This document shows positions 44,415 to 52,591 of a stretch of 64,000 nt of DNA, piece after piece; within the stretch, counting starts at the first letter, position 1; each line of letters starts with the position of its first letter. The stretch is from the NCBI RefSeq assembly GCF_024662235.1, contig NZ_CP096276.1, positions 5,394,001 to 5,458,000 on the forward strand, written 5' to 3'. Source of the DNA: Pimelobacter simplex. GTDB taxonomy: Bacteria > Actinomycetota > Actinomycetes > Propionibacteriales > Nocardioidaceae. Both the position numbers and the translations under genes were made by a program. The notes below the pieces were generated by a model that saw only the letters and a list, made by a program, of their open reading frames with translations, was not told the DNA's origin and did not search any database.

Positions 44415-45549
44415 GGCGGTGATCGTCGAGGCCGTCCGCACCCCGGTCGGCAAGCGCGGCGGCGGGCTGGCAGGCATCCACCCGGTCGACCTCGGCGCCG
44501 AGGTGCTCGACGCGCTGGTGCGTCGTACCGGCGTCGACCCGGCGCTCGTCGACGACGTGCTCTGGGGCTGCGTCACCACGATCGGCGAGCAGTCGTCGAA
44601 CATCGGCCGCTGGTCCGCGCTCGCCGCGGGCTGGCCGACCAGCGTCCCCGGGACCACGATCGACCGCGCCTGCGGCTCGTCCCAGCAGGCGATCGCCTTC
44701 GCCGCCGCGGGCGTCATGTCCGGCCAGTACGACGTCGTCGTGGCCGGCGGCGTCGAGTCGATGTCACGGGTGCCGATGGGGTCCACCCGGACCAGCGGCC
44801 ACGGCGACGCGCGCGGCCCGAGGGTCGCGGCGCGCTACCCGCGCGAGGAGTTCTCGCAGGGCGTCGCCGCCGAGATGATCGCCCGCAGCTGGGGCCTGTC
44901 GCGCACCCAGCTCGACCAGCACAGCCTCGCCTCCCACGAGCGGGCCCGCCGCGCGTGGGACGAGGGCCGCTTCGCGGACCAAGTCGTCCCGGTCGCCGGC
45001 GTCCAGCAGGACGAGGGGATCCGCGACGGCGGCACCCTGGACAAGCTGGCCGGGCTGAAGACGCCGTTCGACGACTCCGGCGTCGTGACCGCCGGCAACT
45101 CCTCGCAGATCTCCGACGGCGCCGCGGCCCTCATGATCACCACGCCGGAGCGCGCCGCCGCGCTCGGCCTGACGCCGCTGGCCCGCTTCCACTCGTTCGC
45201 CGTCACCGGGGTCGACCCGGTGCTCATGCTGACCGGTCCGATCCCCGCCACCGAGCGGGTGCTCACCCGGGCCGGGCTGTCGATCTCCGACATCGGCACG
45301 TTCGAGGTCAACGAGGCCTTCGCGTCGGTCACCCTGGCCTGGCTGGCCGAGACCGGCGCCGACCCGGCGCTGCTCAACCCCGACGGCGGTGCCATCGCCC
45401 TGGGGCACCCGCTCGGCTGCTCGGGGGCGCGGCTCGCGACGAGCCTCGTGCACCGGATGGTGGCCGAGGGGACCCGCTACGGACTGCAGGCGATCTGCGA
45501 GGCCGGCGGCATGGCGAACGCGATGATCCTGGAGAGGCTGGACCGATGA
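44407..45549 (+). CDS. acetyl-CoA acetyltransferase/thiolase
   Basis: A 380-residue thiolase that would cleave a 3-oxoacyl-CoA. Cys89 (IDRACGSSQQ), His and the second Cys (GHPLGCSGAR) at the C-terminus are intact. Length is near the lower end of the family. It overlaps both neighbours, the ECH gene by eight bases and the acyl-CoA dehydrogenase by four. The final products would be acetyl-CoA or a shortened acyl-CoA. Confidence 0.92.
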   Translation: MREAVIVEAVRTPVGKRGGGLAGIHPVDLGAEVLDALVRRTGVDPALVDDVLWGCVTTIGEQSSNIGRWSALAAGWPTSVPGTTIDRACGSSQQAIAFAAAGVMSGQYDVVVAGGVESMSRVPMGSTRTSGHGDARGPRVAARYPREEFSQGVAAEMIARSWGLSRTQLDQHSLASHERARRAWDEGRFADQVVPVAGVQQDEGIRDGGTLDKLAGLKTPFDDSGVVTAGNSSQISDGAAALMITTPERAAALGLTPLARFHSFAVTGVDPVLMLTGPIPATERVLTRAGLSISDIGTFEVNEAFASVTLAWLAETGADPALLNPDGGAIALGHPLGCSGARLATSLVHRMVAEGTRYGLQAICEAGGMANAMILERLDR

Positions 45550-47645
45550 CGCTCGACTCCCTGCGCCAGGAGGTGCGCGCGTTCCTCGCCGAGCAGCGCG
45601 CCGCCGGCGCGATCACGACCACCGCCGACAGCTGGCTGAGCGGGTGGGACGAGGACTTCACCCGCGCCCTCGCCCAGCGCGGCTGGCTCGGCATGACCAT
45701 CCCGACGGCGTACGGCGGTCACGGCCGCTCGTACGTCGAGCGGTTCGTCGTCACCGAGGAGCTGCTCGCCGCGGGTGCCCCGGTCTCGGCGCACTGGATC
45801 GCGGACCGCCAAATCGGGCCGTCGCTGCTGAGGTTCGGCACCGAGGAGCAGAAGCAGCGCTTCCTCCCGCGGATCGCGCGGGGCGAGTGCTACTTCGCGA
45901 TCGGCATGTCCGAGCCGGACGCCGGGTCCGACCTCGCCGCGGTCCGCACCCGGGCCACGAGGGTCGACGGCGGCTGGGAGCTGGAGGGCGGCAAGGTCTG
46001 GACGTCGGGCGCGCACCAGGCGCACGCCTTCATCGCGCTGGTCCGGACGACGCCGCGGGCGGAGTCCGGCCGGCACGAGGGGCTCACCCAGCTCATCGTC
46101 CACCTCGACGCCCCGGGCGTCACCGTGCGGCCGATCGCCTCGATCGACGGCAACAGCCACTTCAACGAGGTGCTCTTCGCGTCGGTCTTCGTGCCCGACG
46201 CCGACGTGCTCGGCGAGGTCGGCTCCGGGTGGCGGCAGGTCACCTCCGAGCTGGGCTTCGAGCGCAGCGGGCCGGAGCGCTTCCTCTCCACCTTCCCGGC
46301 CCTGGCCGCGGTGCTCCGTGCCCACCAGGACGCCGGTGCGGCGGGCGATCCGGACCTGCGCCTCGGCCGCAGCCTGACCCGCCTGGCCGGTCTGCACCAG
46401 CTCTCCTCGCAGGTCTCCCAGGTGCTCCAGGACGGCGGCGAGGCCGACCTCCTGGCCAGCATGGTCAAGGTGATGGGCACGCTGGGCGAGGGCGACATCG
46501 CCGACCTGGTCGCGGAGCACGCGACGAGCGGCCCGGCTGCAGGGGATCCCCTCGTGGGCGAGCTCGCCCGGCTGAGCCTGCTGCGTCGTCCGGGCTTCAC
46601 GCTCCGCGGCGGCACCAACGAGATCCTGCGCGGCATCATCGCCGGCCGGATCGCTCCCGGCGCGCTGCCCGGCTTCGCCGTCGACGACGACTACGCCGCG
46701 ATGGTGGGCCAGGTCCTCGCCGACCATGCCGAGCGCCAGGTCGCCGGGGAGCTGGACGCGGCGCTGTGGAAGCAGCTCGCCGAGCTGGGCCTGACCCGGC
46801 TCACGGGCGCCGAGGCGTCGGGCGGCAGCGCCGCCGGGTGGGCCGAGGCGGGCACGCTGCACCGGCTCGCGGCGTACCACGGGGTCGCGCTGCCGCTGGC
46901 CGAGCACGACCTGCTCGCCGGGTGGCTCGCCGAGGCGCTCGGACTCCCCGTCGACGACCGGGTCACGACCCTCGCCGTCGCGCGGGCCGACGGCGCGCTC
47001 GTCGCGCCCTTCGGTCGGTACGCCGAGCGCGTCCTCGCCGTGCTGCCCGACGGCCGGCTGCTGGACCTGGCGCCGGGGGAGTACGCCGTCGACCCCGGCA
47101 GCGACCTGGCGGGCGAGGCCCGGGACGTGATCGTGCCCGTGGACCCTGCCGCGGGCGCGCAGGTCGACCGGGCCGTGCTCGACGAGCTGCACCTGCGCGG
47201 AGCGCTCGTGCGCGCCGCGCAGCTGTGCGGAGCGCTCGAGCGGTGCGTCGACCTCGCGGTGGAGCACGCCTCGGTGCGGGAGCAGTTCGGTCGCCCGCTG
47301 GTGAAGTTCCAGGCCGTCCAGGCCCTGCTCGCCGAAGCCGCCGCCGAGACCGCGCTCGCCCAGGCGGCCACCCAGGCCGCCCTCCTGGCCGGCCCCGAGG
47401 ACCTGGAACGTGCCGTGGCCGTCGCCAAGGCCTGTGCCTCCCACGCGGCCGGTGTCGTGACCCGCAACGCGCACCAGGTCCTCGGCGCCATCGGCACGAC
47501 GACCGAGCACGCGCTGGGCCGCTTCACCGGCCGGCTGCTCACCTGGCGCGACGACTTCGGCACCCGGGACGGCTGGGACCGCGTGCTGGGGCGGGCGGCC
47601 GTCGTACCGGGGGCCGACGTGTGGGCGCTGGTCGCCGGGAGCTGA
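45546..47645 (+). CDS. fused two-unit acyl-CoA dehydrogenase
   Basis: A 699-residue protein made of two acyl-CoA dehydrogenase-like halves (about 1-385 and 386-699). The first half has FAIGMSEPDAGSDLAAVRTR and the C-terminal GGTNEILRG. The second half has a degenerate N-terminus but a typical end (VEHASVREQFGRPLVKFQAV, then HQVLGAIGTTTEHAL). Actinobacterial steroid- and ring-degrading systems use paired FadE subunits as heterotetramers; here the pair is one chain. It ends the long operon and introduces the double bond for hydration and thiolysis. Confidence 0.9.
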   Translation: MTLDSLRQEVRAFLAEQRAAGAITTTADSWLSGWDEDFTRALAQRGWLGMTIPTAYGGHGRSYVERFVVTEELLAAGAPVSAHWIADRQIGPSLLRFGTEEQKQRFLPRIARGECYFAIGMSEPDAGSDLAAVRTRATRVDGGWELEGGKVWTSGAHQAHAFIALVRTTPRAESGRHEGLTQLIVHLDAPGVTVRPIASIDGNSHFNEVLFASVFVPDADVLGEVGSGWRQVTSELGFERSGPERFLSTFPALAAVLRAHQDAGAAGDPDLRLGRSLTRLAGLHQLSSQVSQVLQDGGEADLLASMVKVMGTLGEGDIADLVAEHATSGPAAGDPLVGELARLSLLRRPGFTLRGGTNEILRGIIAGRIAPGALPGFAVDDDYAAMVGQVLADHAERQVAGELDAALWKQLAELGLTRLTGAEASGGSAAGWAEAGTLHRLAAYHGVALPLAEHDLLAGWLAEALGLPVDDRVTTLAVARADGALVAPFGRYAERVLAVLPDGRLLDLAPGEYAVDPGSDLAGEARDVIVPVDPAAGAQVDRAVLDELHLRGALVRAAQLCGALERCVDLAVEHASVREQFGRPLVKFQAVQALLAEAAAETALAQAATQAALLAGPEDLERAVAVAKACASHAAGVVTRNAHQVLGAIGTTTEHALGRFTGRLLTWRDDFGTRDGWDRVLGRAAVVPGADVWALVAGS

Positions 47646-47665
47646 CGTCCGCCGGCGCGGCCCCC

Positions 47666-47710
47666 TTGTGGGCGCCGTACGTCCGGAGTAACATACCGAC
47701 CCGTCGGTTT
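47666..47710 (+). promoter_or_regulatory. promoter of flavin reductase copy 2 with shared operator
   Basis: TTGTGG (47666-47671), 17-base spacer, TAACAT (47689-47694), overlapped by operator ATACCGACCCGTCGGTTT (47693-47710). Confidence 0.75.
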
Positions 47711-47739
47711 GTTCAGTTCTTTCCTGAAGGAGGCCCGCG

Positions 47740-48927
47740 ATGACCCGGCCCACTCCCACCGACCCGCGCTGGTTCCGCGAGGTCCTCGGCCAGTACCCGA
47801 CCGGCGTGTGCGTCGTCACCGCCGCCGAGCCCGACGGCGGCCACGCCGGGTTCGTCGTCGGCTCGTTCACCTCGGTGTCCCTCGACCCGCCGCTGGTGGC
47901 GTTCTTCCCGGACAAGTCGTCGAGCAGCTGGCCCCGGATCGAGCGCGCCGGCCGGTTCTGCGTCAACATCCTGAGCTCGGAGCAGGAGAACGTCTGCCGG
48001 CAGTTCGCGTCCAAGGGCGACGACAAGTTCCAGGGGATCGCCGTGCGCGAGGCCGGCTCCGGCTCGCCGATCATCGACGGCGTCGTCGCCTGGATCGACT
48101 GTGAGCTCGACCAGGTCCACGAGGCCGGCGACCACTACGCGGTCTACGGCAAGGTCCTCGACCTCAACGTCGAGAACGGCTCCCTCCCGCTGCTGTTCTT
48201 CCAGGGCGGCTACGGGCGTTTCGCTCCGCTCTCGATGGCCGCGCCGAGCGGGCGCACGGTGTCGGCCGACCGGCTCCGCCAGATCGACCTGGTGCGCGCG
48301 GAGATGGAGCAGCTGGCCCAGGACCTCGCGGCCCGCTCCATCGCGACCTGTGTCGTCGACGACGCTCTCGTCGTGCTCGCCGGTGCCGGCAGTGCCGCCT
48401 CGACCGCGCTCCCGGCGCTCGTCGGGGTCGACCTCCCCTACGTCCCGCCCAACGGCTCGGCGCTCGCCGCCTGGTGCTCGCCGGAGGAGATCGACGCGTG
48501 GCTCAACGTCCTGCCGGACGAGCCGGCGCGCGCCGAGCAGCGCGAGCGGCTGCGCGTCGTCCGTGAGCGCGGCTACTCCCTGGGCCTCATCAACGATGCC
48601 CAGCGCGCGTTCGCCTCGGCCCTCCACCGGCTCGCCGCGGACCCCGCCGCCGTCGAACCCGAGAGCCTGCGCGACCTCGCCACCCGGCTCAGCTACGACC
48701 CCGTCGAGCTGACGCCCGAGACCATGGGCGACGTCCGGGTGATCGCCGTCCCGGTCTTCGACGCCGACGCCCGGCCGACCCTGGCCTTCACGGTCTACGG
48801 CTTCTCCCGCCCCGACAGCAACGGCGGCCTGGAGGCCTACATCGACCGTGCCCTGGAGGCCTCGCGGCGGGCGACGGAGCTGCTCGGCGGCGTCCTTCCG
48901 GCCGACCTCGCGGTGGCCGCCGGCTGA
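47740..48927 (+). CDS. flavin reductase fused to IclR-type effector-like domain, copy 2
   Basis: A 395-residue sister of 33677-34828. Reductase domain residues 1-160 (FREVLGQYPTGVCVVTAAEP, GFVVGSFTSVSLDPP, FCVNILSSEQE) and effector-like domain about 180-395 (LIGVDLPY-type strand, PPNGSALAAW, FASALHRLAADP). It has AAGGAGG before ATG 47740. It is followed within 65 bases by RutA-like paralogue 3, its likely partner. Two such hybrid reductases may serve different monooxygenases or different inducers. Confidence 0.85.
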   Translation: MTRPTPTDPRWFREVLGQYPTGVCVVTAAEPDGGHAGFVVGSFTSVSLDPPLVAFFPDKSSSSWPRIERAGRFCVNILSSEQENVCRQFASKGDDKFQGIAVREAGSGSPIIDGVVAWIDCELDQVHEAGDHYAVYGKVLDLNVENGSLPLLFFQGGYGRFAPLSMAAPSGRTVSADRLRQIDLVRAEMEQLAQDLAARSIATCVVDDALVVLAGAGSAASTALPALVGVDLPYVPPNGSALAAWCSPEEIDAWLNVLPDEPARAEQRERLRVVRERGYSLGLINDAQRAFASALHRLAADPAAVEPESLRDLATRLSYDPVELTPETMGDVRVIAVPVFDADARPTLAFTVYGFSRPDSNGGLEAYIDRALEASRRATELLGGVLPADLAVAAG

Positions 48928-48930
48928 GGG

Positions 48931-48975
48931 TTGACACCCCTCGGCCCACCCATGAAGATACCAACCGGTCTGTCA
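48931..48975 (+). promoter_or_regulatory. promoter of RutA-like paralogue 3 with shared operator
   Basis: TTGACA at 48931-48936; operator ATACCAACCGGTCTGTCA (48958-48975) covers the expected -10/+1 region. The left half equals that of the sites at 12657 and 36535. Confidence 0.75.
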
Positions 48976-48992
48976 ACATCGAGAGGACAGCG

Positions 48993-50252
48993 ATGACCAA
49001 CCCTCCCCCCGGCCGGCGTGCCGGAGTCGCGGCCCCCGTGCTCCGCGGCCCGTTCGACCCCGGCGGCCAGCCCGTCGTCACGCGGCCGAACCACGTGCAC
49101 CTCTCGCTGTTCGCGTGGAACGTCAGCAGCGGTCTGTCCGCCAGCAAGGCGGTGCTCAGCGACGTCGACCGGCACCGCGACGTGTGGAAGTGGCCGTCGT
49201 CCTCGACGCTGCTCCGGGCCGTCGAGGACGCCGGCATGGACAGCCAGCTCCAGTACGGCATGTGGAGCGGCTACGGCGGCGCCACCGGCTGGAACGACGC
49301 CCAGCTCGACTGGGCCACCGCCGCGACGGCGTCGGCCGCGGTCACCGGGAAGATCGGCATCTACTCGACGATCCACGTGGGCTACGGCTTCCACCCGCTG
49401 CTGCTCGCCAAGCTGACGTCGTCCATCGACCACGTCTCCGGCGGCCGGCTCGGCGTCAACATCGTGGCCGGGCAGAACCCGGCCGACTACGCCCAGTTCG
49501 GCCTCGTCGGGCCGCCCTCGCAGCAGGAGCGCTACGACATCGCCGACGAGGTCACCACCGCGCTCAAGCTGCTGTGGACCTCCGAGGAGCCGGTCGACTT
49601 CGAGGGCACGTACTTCCAGATGTACGGAGCGCAGGTCAACCCGCGCGCCACCAGCCGCCCGCGTCCGGTCCTCATCACCGCCGCCGGCTCCGACATCGGC
49701 CTCGACTACGCCGCCCGCCAGTGCGACGTCGTCTTCATCACCTCCCAGAACAACTCGGTCGAGGGCTTCCGCCAGCGCGCCTCGAAGATCCACGGCATGT
49801 TCGCCGAGTACGGACGCACCGCCCGGATCGCCGCCATGTGCTACGTCGTGATGGACGAGACCGACGAGGCCGCCGCCGAGACCGTCGCCTGGATGAAGGA
49901 CGAGATCGACGACGGCGCGCTGCGCAACTGGCTCAAGCGATCGGGCCACGTGCTCAACAGCCAGGCGAAGGTCCTCGACGACAACCAGATCGGCGACGAC
50001 CGGGCCGGCCTCGACGAGGATGCGTACCTCGGCATCGGCCAGGAGCAGTACGAGAGCCTCGGCATGGGCATGGGCGCCTACCAGCTCTTCGGCTCCTACC
50101 AGACCGTCGCCGACCAGCTCATCGAGCTCTACGAGGCCGGCGTCGAGCAGGTCGCGCTCTGCTTCTTCGACCCGCACAAGGGCGTGCAGCAGATGAAGGA
50201 CCACGTCATCCCGCTGCTGCGCGAGCGCGGCTACAACCACGATCTCGGCTGA
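48993..50252 (+). CDS. RutA-like FMN-dependent monooxygenase, paralogue 3
   Basis: A 419-residue sister of 12694 and 25601. VLRGPFDPGGQP, GRLGVNIVAGQNPADYAQFG and FGSYQTVADQLIELYEAGVE are conserved. The three paralogues share about the same length but sit in three different transcripts with different partner genes, so they may act on different substrates or at different steps. This one is followed by a dodecin and preceded by a hybrid flavin reductase. ATG 48993 follows GAGAGGA. Confidence 0.86.
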   Translation: MTNPPPGRRAGVAAPVLRGPFDPGGQPVVTRPNHVHLSLFAWNVSSGLSASKAVLSDVDRHRDVWKWPSSSTLLRAVEDAGMDSQLQYGMWSGYGGATGWNDAQLDWATAATASAAVTGKIGIYSTIHVGYGFHPLLLAKLTSSIDHVSGGRLGVNIVAGQNPADYAQFGLVGPPSQQERYDIADEVTTALKLLWTSEEPVDFEGTYFQMYGAQVNPRATSRPRPVLITAAGSDIGLDYAARQCDVVFITSQNNSVEGFRQRASKIHGMFAEYGRTARIAAMCYVVMDETDEAAAETVAWMKDEIDDGALRNWLKRSGHVLNSQAKVLDDNQIGDDRAGLDEDAYLGIGQEQYESLGMGMGAYQLFGSYQTVADQLIELYEAGVEQVALCFFDPHKGVQQMKDHVIPLLRERGYNHDLG

Positions 50253-50266
50253 GGCGAGGAGCCACC

Positions 50267-50482
50267 ATGTCGAACCGCACCTACCGGATCACCGAGGTCG
50301 TCGGCACGTCGCCCGACGGCGTCGAGCCCGCGATCCGCAACGCCATCGACCGCGCCTCGCGGACCCTGCGCCACCTCGACTGGTTCGAGGTGGCGCAGAT
50401 CCGCGGGCACGTCTCCGACGGCGACGTGGAGCACTTCCAGGTGACCCTGCGGCTCGGGTTCCGCCTGGAGGACGACGAGTAG
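50267..50482 (+). CDS. dodecin (flavin-storage dodecamer)
   Basis: A 71-residue dodecin. Trp39 in HLDWFEVAQIRG and Gln58 in EHFQVT match flavin-stacking residues in known dodecins; the fold is beta-alpha-beta-beta. Dodecins bind FMN, FAD or lumichrome pairs in twelve-subunit shells and buffer flavin. It lies 14 bases after RutA-like paralogue 3, so it could hold FMN for it or protect against photosensitising flavin, or bind a flavin-like substrate. GAGG site upstream. Confidence 0.92.
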   Translation: MSNRTYRITEVVGTSPDGVEPAIRNAIDRASRTLRHLDWFEVAQIRGHVSDGDVEHFQVTLRLGFRLEDDE

Positions 50483-50508
50483 GGAGCCCGCGCCCGCGCG
50501 GCACATTC

Positions 50509-50533
50509 CCTATGGTCTGTTCCGACTGATAGG
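50509..50533. promoter_or_regulatory. inverted repeat upstream of TetR gene
   Basis: CCTAT (50509-50513) and ATAGG (50529-50533), separated by 15 bases, lie before the TetR gene. It is not of the ATAC-N10-GTAT type and could be an unrelated operator or promoter part. Confidence 0.3.
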
Positions 50534-50585
50534 AAGGTAGCCCCCACCGGGGGCCTGAAGAACGGCTGTGTCGAGGAGGCATGGG

Positions 50586-51212
50586 ATGGCAAGGACCAAG
50601 GCCAGTGCAGCGGCGAAGAAGCCGCGGGCACGCCGTGATCCCGACGCGACCAAGGCGGCACTGCTCAACAGCGCGGTGACGCTGTTCGACAAGTACGGCT
50701 ACGACGCCACGTCCGTCCAGCAGATCGTGGACGACGCCGGGCGGACCAAGGGCGCGTTCTACCACTACTTCGAGAGCAAGGAAGACCTGCTCCGCGACCT
50801 CCACGACAAGTTCATCGACTACCAGCTCGAGAAGGCGCACGCCGTCCTCGAGCGGGACGAGCCGGCCGACGTCCTCCTCAAGGACCTGGTCATCGAGGTC
50901 CTGATGGAGCCCCTCGGTCTCTACAAGTCCGAGATCTCGGTCTTCCTGCACGAGCAGAAGTTCCTCTCCGAGGAGGCCTTCGAGGAGATCCGGGCCAAGC
51001 GCGACGAGTTCGAGAGCTGCGTCGTGCAGATCATCGAGCGCGGCATCGCCGACGGCACCTTCAAGCCACTCGGTCCGCCGCGCCTGCTGGCGTTCGGCGT
51101 GATCGGCATGTGCGCCTGGAGCCATACCTGGCTGACCACCGGCGGGCGCGTGACGCCGCGGGCGATCGGTGAGATGTTCGGCGAGATCGCGGTCAACGGC
51201 CTGCGCGCCTGA
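50586..51212 (+). CDS. TetR-family regulator, candidate master of the regulon
   Basis: A 208-residue TetR protein. HTH residues about 22-65 (LLNSAVTLFDKYGYDATSVQ, IVDDAGRTKGAFYHYFESKE), then an all-helical ligand domain. It lies at the end of the catabolic block, after the dodecin. It resembles KstR2/FadR-like regulators of lipid and ring catabolism. It is the closest regulator able to bind the many ATAC-N10-GTAT palindromes, though no such site is seen before its own gene. ATG 50586 has GAGGAGG upstream. Confidence 0.85.
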   Translation: MARTKASAAAKKPRARRDPDATKAALLNSAVTLFDKYGYDATSVQQIVDDAGRTKGAFYHYFESKEDLLRDLHDKFIDYQLEKAHAVLERDEPADVLLKDLVIEVLMEPLGLYKSEISVFLHEQKFLSEEAFEEIRAKRDEFESCVVQIIERGIADGTFKPLGPPRLLAFGVIGMCAWSHTWLTTGGRVTPRAIGEMFGEIAVNGLRA

Positions 51213-51266
51213 CCGGCCTGGCCGGTCGGCCCGGCGCCGCCCCTCGGTCACCTTTCCGGGATCGAC

Positions 51267-51285
51267 TTAGGTTCGGCTAACCTAT
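51267..51285 (+). promoter_or_regulatory. IdeR/DtxR-type iron box
   Basis: TTAGGTTCGGCTAACCTAT differs from the common 19-bp iron-box consensus (TTAGGTTAGGCTAACCTAA) at only two positions. It lies six bases before the Bfd start, so iron-loaded IdeR would repress the gene. Confidence 0.85.
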
Positions 51286-51290
51286 GCTCC

Positions 51291-51494
51291 ATGATCGTCT
51301 GCCAGTGTCGCGTCGTCACGGACCGTGACGTCGACGCTGCCCTGGCCGACGGCGCCCGGACGGTCGGCGCGGTGTGCCGGTCGACCGGGGCGGCGCAGGA
51401 CTGCGGGTCGTGCATCTTCTCGGTCAAGGCGCTGGTGCAGCGCCACCACGAGCTCGCGTGCGCGCACCTCCAGGCCGACGGCGCGGCCAGCTGA
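51291..51494 (+). CDS. bfd: bacterioferritin-associated ferredoxin
   Basis: A 67-residue [2Fe-2S] protein of the Bfd/BFD-like family. Cys4 and Cys6 (VCQC) with Cys38 and Cys41 (DCGSC) match the usual cluster ligands. Bfd reduces the ferric core of bacterioferritin so that iron can be released. It is preceded by an IdeR/DtxR-type box, so it would be induced when iron is low. The bacterioferritin gene is 81 bases downstream. Confidence 0.92.
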   Translation: MIVCQCRVVTDRDVDAALADGARTVGAVCRSTGAAQDCGSCIFSVKALVQRHHELACAHLQADGAAS

Positions 51495-51575
51495 TCGCGT
51501 TCTGAGCCTGGCCTCACTCCCGGGGGTGTGTGCCAGCATCGGCGGCAGGGCCGAACCCACCGTCGGAGGTACGCC

Positions 51576-52064
51576 ATGCAGCCTGTCGATCCCCGCGTCG
51601 TCGATCTCCTCAACGAGGCCCTGACCTTCGAGCTGACGGTCACCAACACGTACTTCCTGCATGCCCGGATGCTCGACAACTGGGGGCTGTCCAAGCTCGG
51701 CAAGGTGTTCTACGACCTCTCCATCGACGAGATGCGCGATGCCGACGACCTGATCAACCGCATCCTCATGTTCGACGGACACCCCAACGTCCAGCGGCTC
51801 AATGCCATCCAGGTCGGCGAGACGGCCGAGGAGATGCTCACGCTCGCGCTGGCCAGCGAGCGCGCCGCCGTCGCCCAGTTCAACGCCGGGGCGGAGGAGT
51901 GCCACGCGCTCGGGGACCACGGCACGGCCGCGGTGTTCGAGGAGATGGTCCGCGACGAGGAGAAGCACGCCGACTGGTTCGAGAGCCAGCTCGACGCGAT
52001 CAGCCGGATCGGCGTCCAGCAGTACCTCGCGCAGCACGTCGCCGCCGGCGAGGGTCCCGGCTGA
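51576..52064 (+). CDS. bfr: bacterioferritin
   Basis: A 162-residue ferritin-like protein, the size of bacterioferritin. Helix 1 (LLNEALTFELTVTNTYFLHA, with ferroxidase Glu19), helix 2 (DEMRDADDLINRILMFDGHP, heme-Met at about 53) and helix 4 (DEEKHADWFESQLDAI) are visible. It stores iron in a 24-mer. Start ATG 51576 follows CGGAGG. The adjacent iron box at 51267 lies before bfd and may also control this gene if co-transcribed. Confidence 0.92.
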   Translation: MQPVDPRVVDLLNEALTFELTVTNTYFLHARMLDNWGLSKLGKVFYDLSIDEMRDADDLINRILMFDGHPNVQRLNAIQVGETAEEMLTLALASERAAVAQFNAGAEECHALGDHGTAAVFEEMVRDEEKHADWFESQLDAISRIGVQQYLAQHVAAGEGPG

Positions 52065-52071
52065 GGGCGCG

Positions 52072-52527
52072 CTACGCCAGCGTGAGCGAGTAGTGGTGGA
52101 ACTCGTCGTCGCGCTGCCAGCCCTCTGAGGCGTAGAGCGCCTGGGCGGTGGTGTTGGTCGTCGCCGTCGACAGGTCCATCCGTACGACGCCGTCCCGGCG
52201 CCCGCGCTCGGCCGCGGCGCGCAGCAGCGTCCGCCCGACGCCGTGCGCCCGGCTGCCGGGGTGCACGAAGAGGTCGTAGAGCACGTAGATGGGCGCGGCC
52301 TCGACCGTGCAGAGGGTCGGGTAGAGCTGGGTGAAGCCGGCCAGGTCGCCGTCCCGCTCGGCGACCAGGATCACCGAGTCCTGCCGGTCCAGCCGTTCGG
52401 CGATGAAGGCGCGCGCCCGGGGCAGGTCGGGGGCGCACGCGTAGAACTGGCGGTAGGCGTCGAGCAGCACGCCCAACCCGGCTTCGTCGCCGGGTCGTGC
52501 GTCGCGCACCAGGGTCGGTGAGGTCAT
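52072..52527 (-). CDS. GNAT-family N-acetyltransferase
   Basis: A 151-residue acetyl-CoA-dependent N-acyltransferase. The motif A region VLYDLFVHPGSRAHGVGRTL and ERGRRDGVVRMDLSTATTNT are typical. The substrate is unknown; close relatives include amino acid and antibiotic acetyltransferases and ribosomal-protein modifiers. It is convergent with bacterioferritin, eight bases apart. The start ATG at 52527 has GAGGGGGA upstream. Confidence 0.88.
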   Translation of the reverse strand: MTSPTLVRDARPGDEAGLGVLLDAYRQFYACAPDLPRARAFIAERLDRQDSVILVAERDGDLAGFTQLYPTLCTVEAAPIYVLYDLFVHPGSRAHGVGRTLLRAAAERGRRDGVVRMDLSTATTNTTAQALYASEGWQRDDEFHHYSLTLA

Positions 52528-52591
52528 GGCCTCCCCCTCTCGTCGGGTCATCCTTCCCCTACCTCCGAAATCGGGGGTAGCGCGGACGACG

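Noticed and set aside
50586..51212. Proven role of the TetR protein as regulon master
   Set aside because: No ATAC-N10-GTAT site is found before its own gene, so the link rests on location only.
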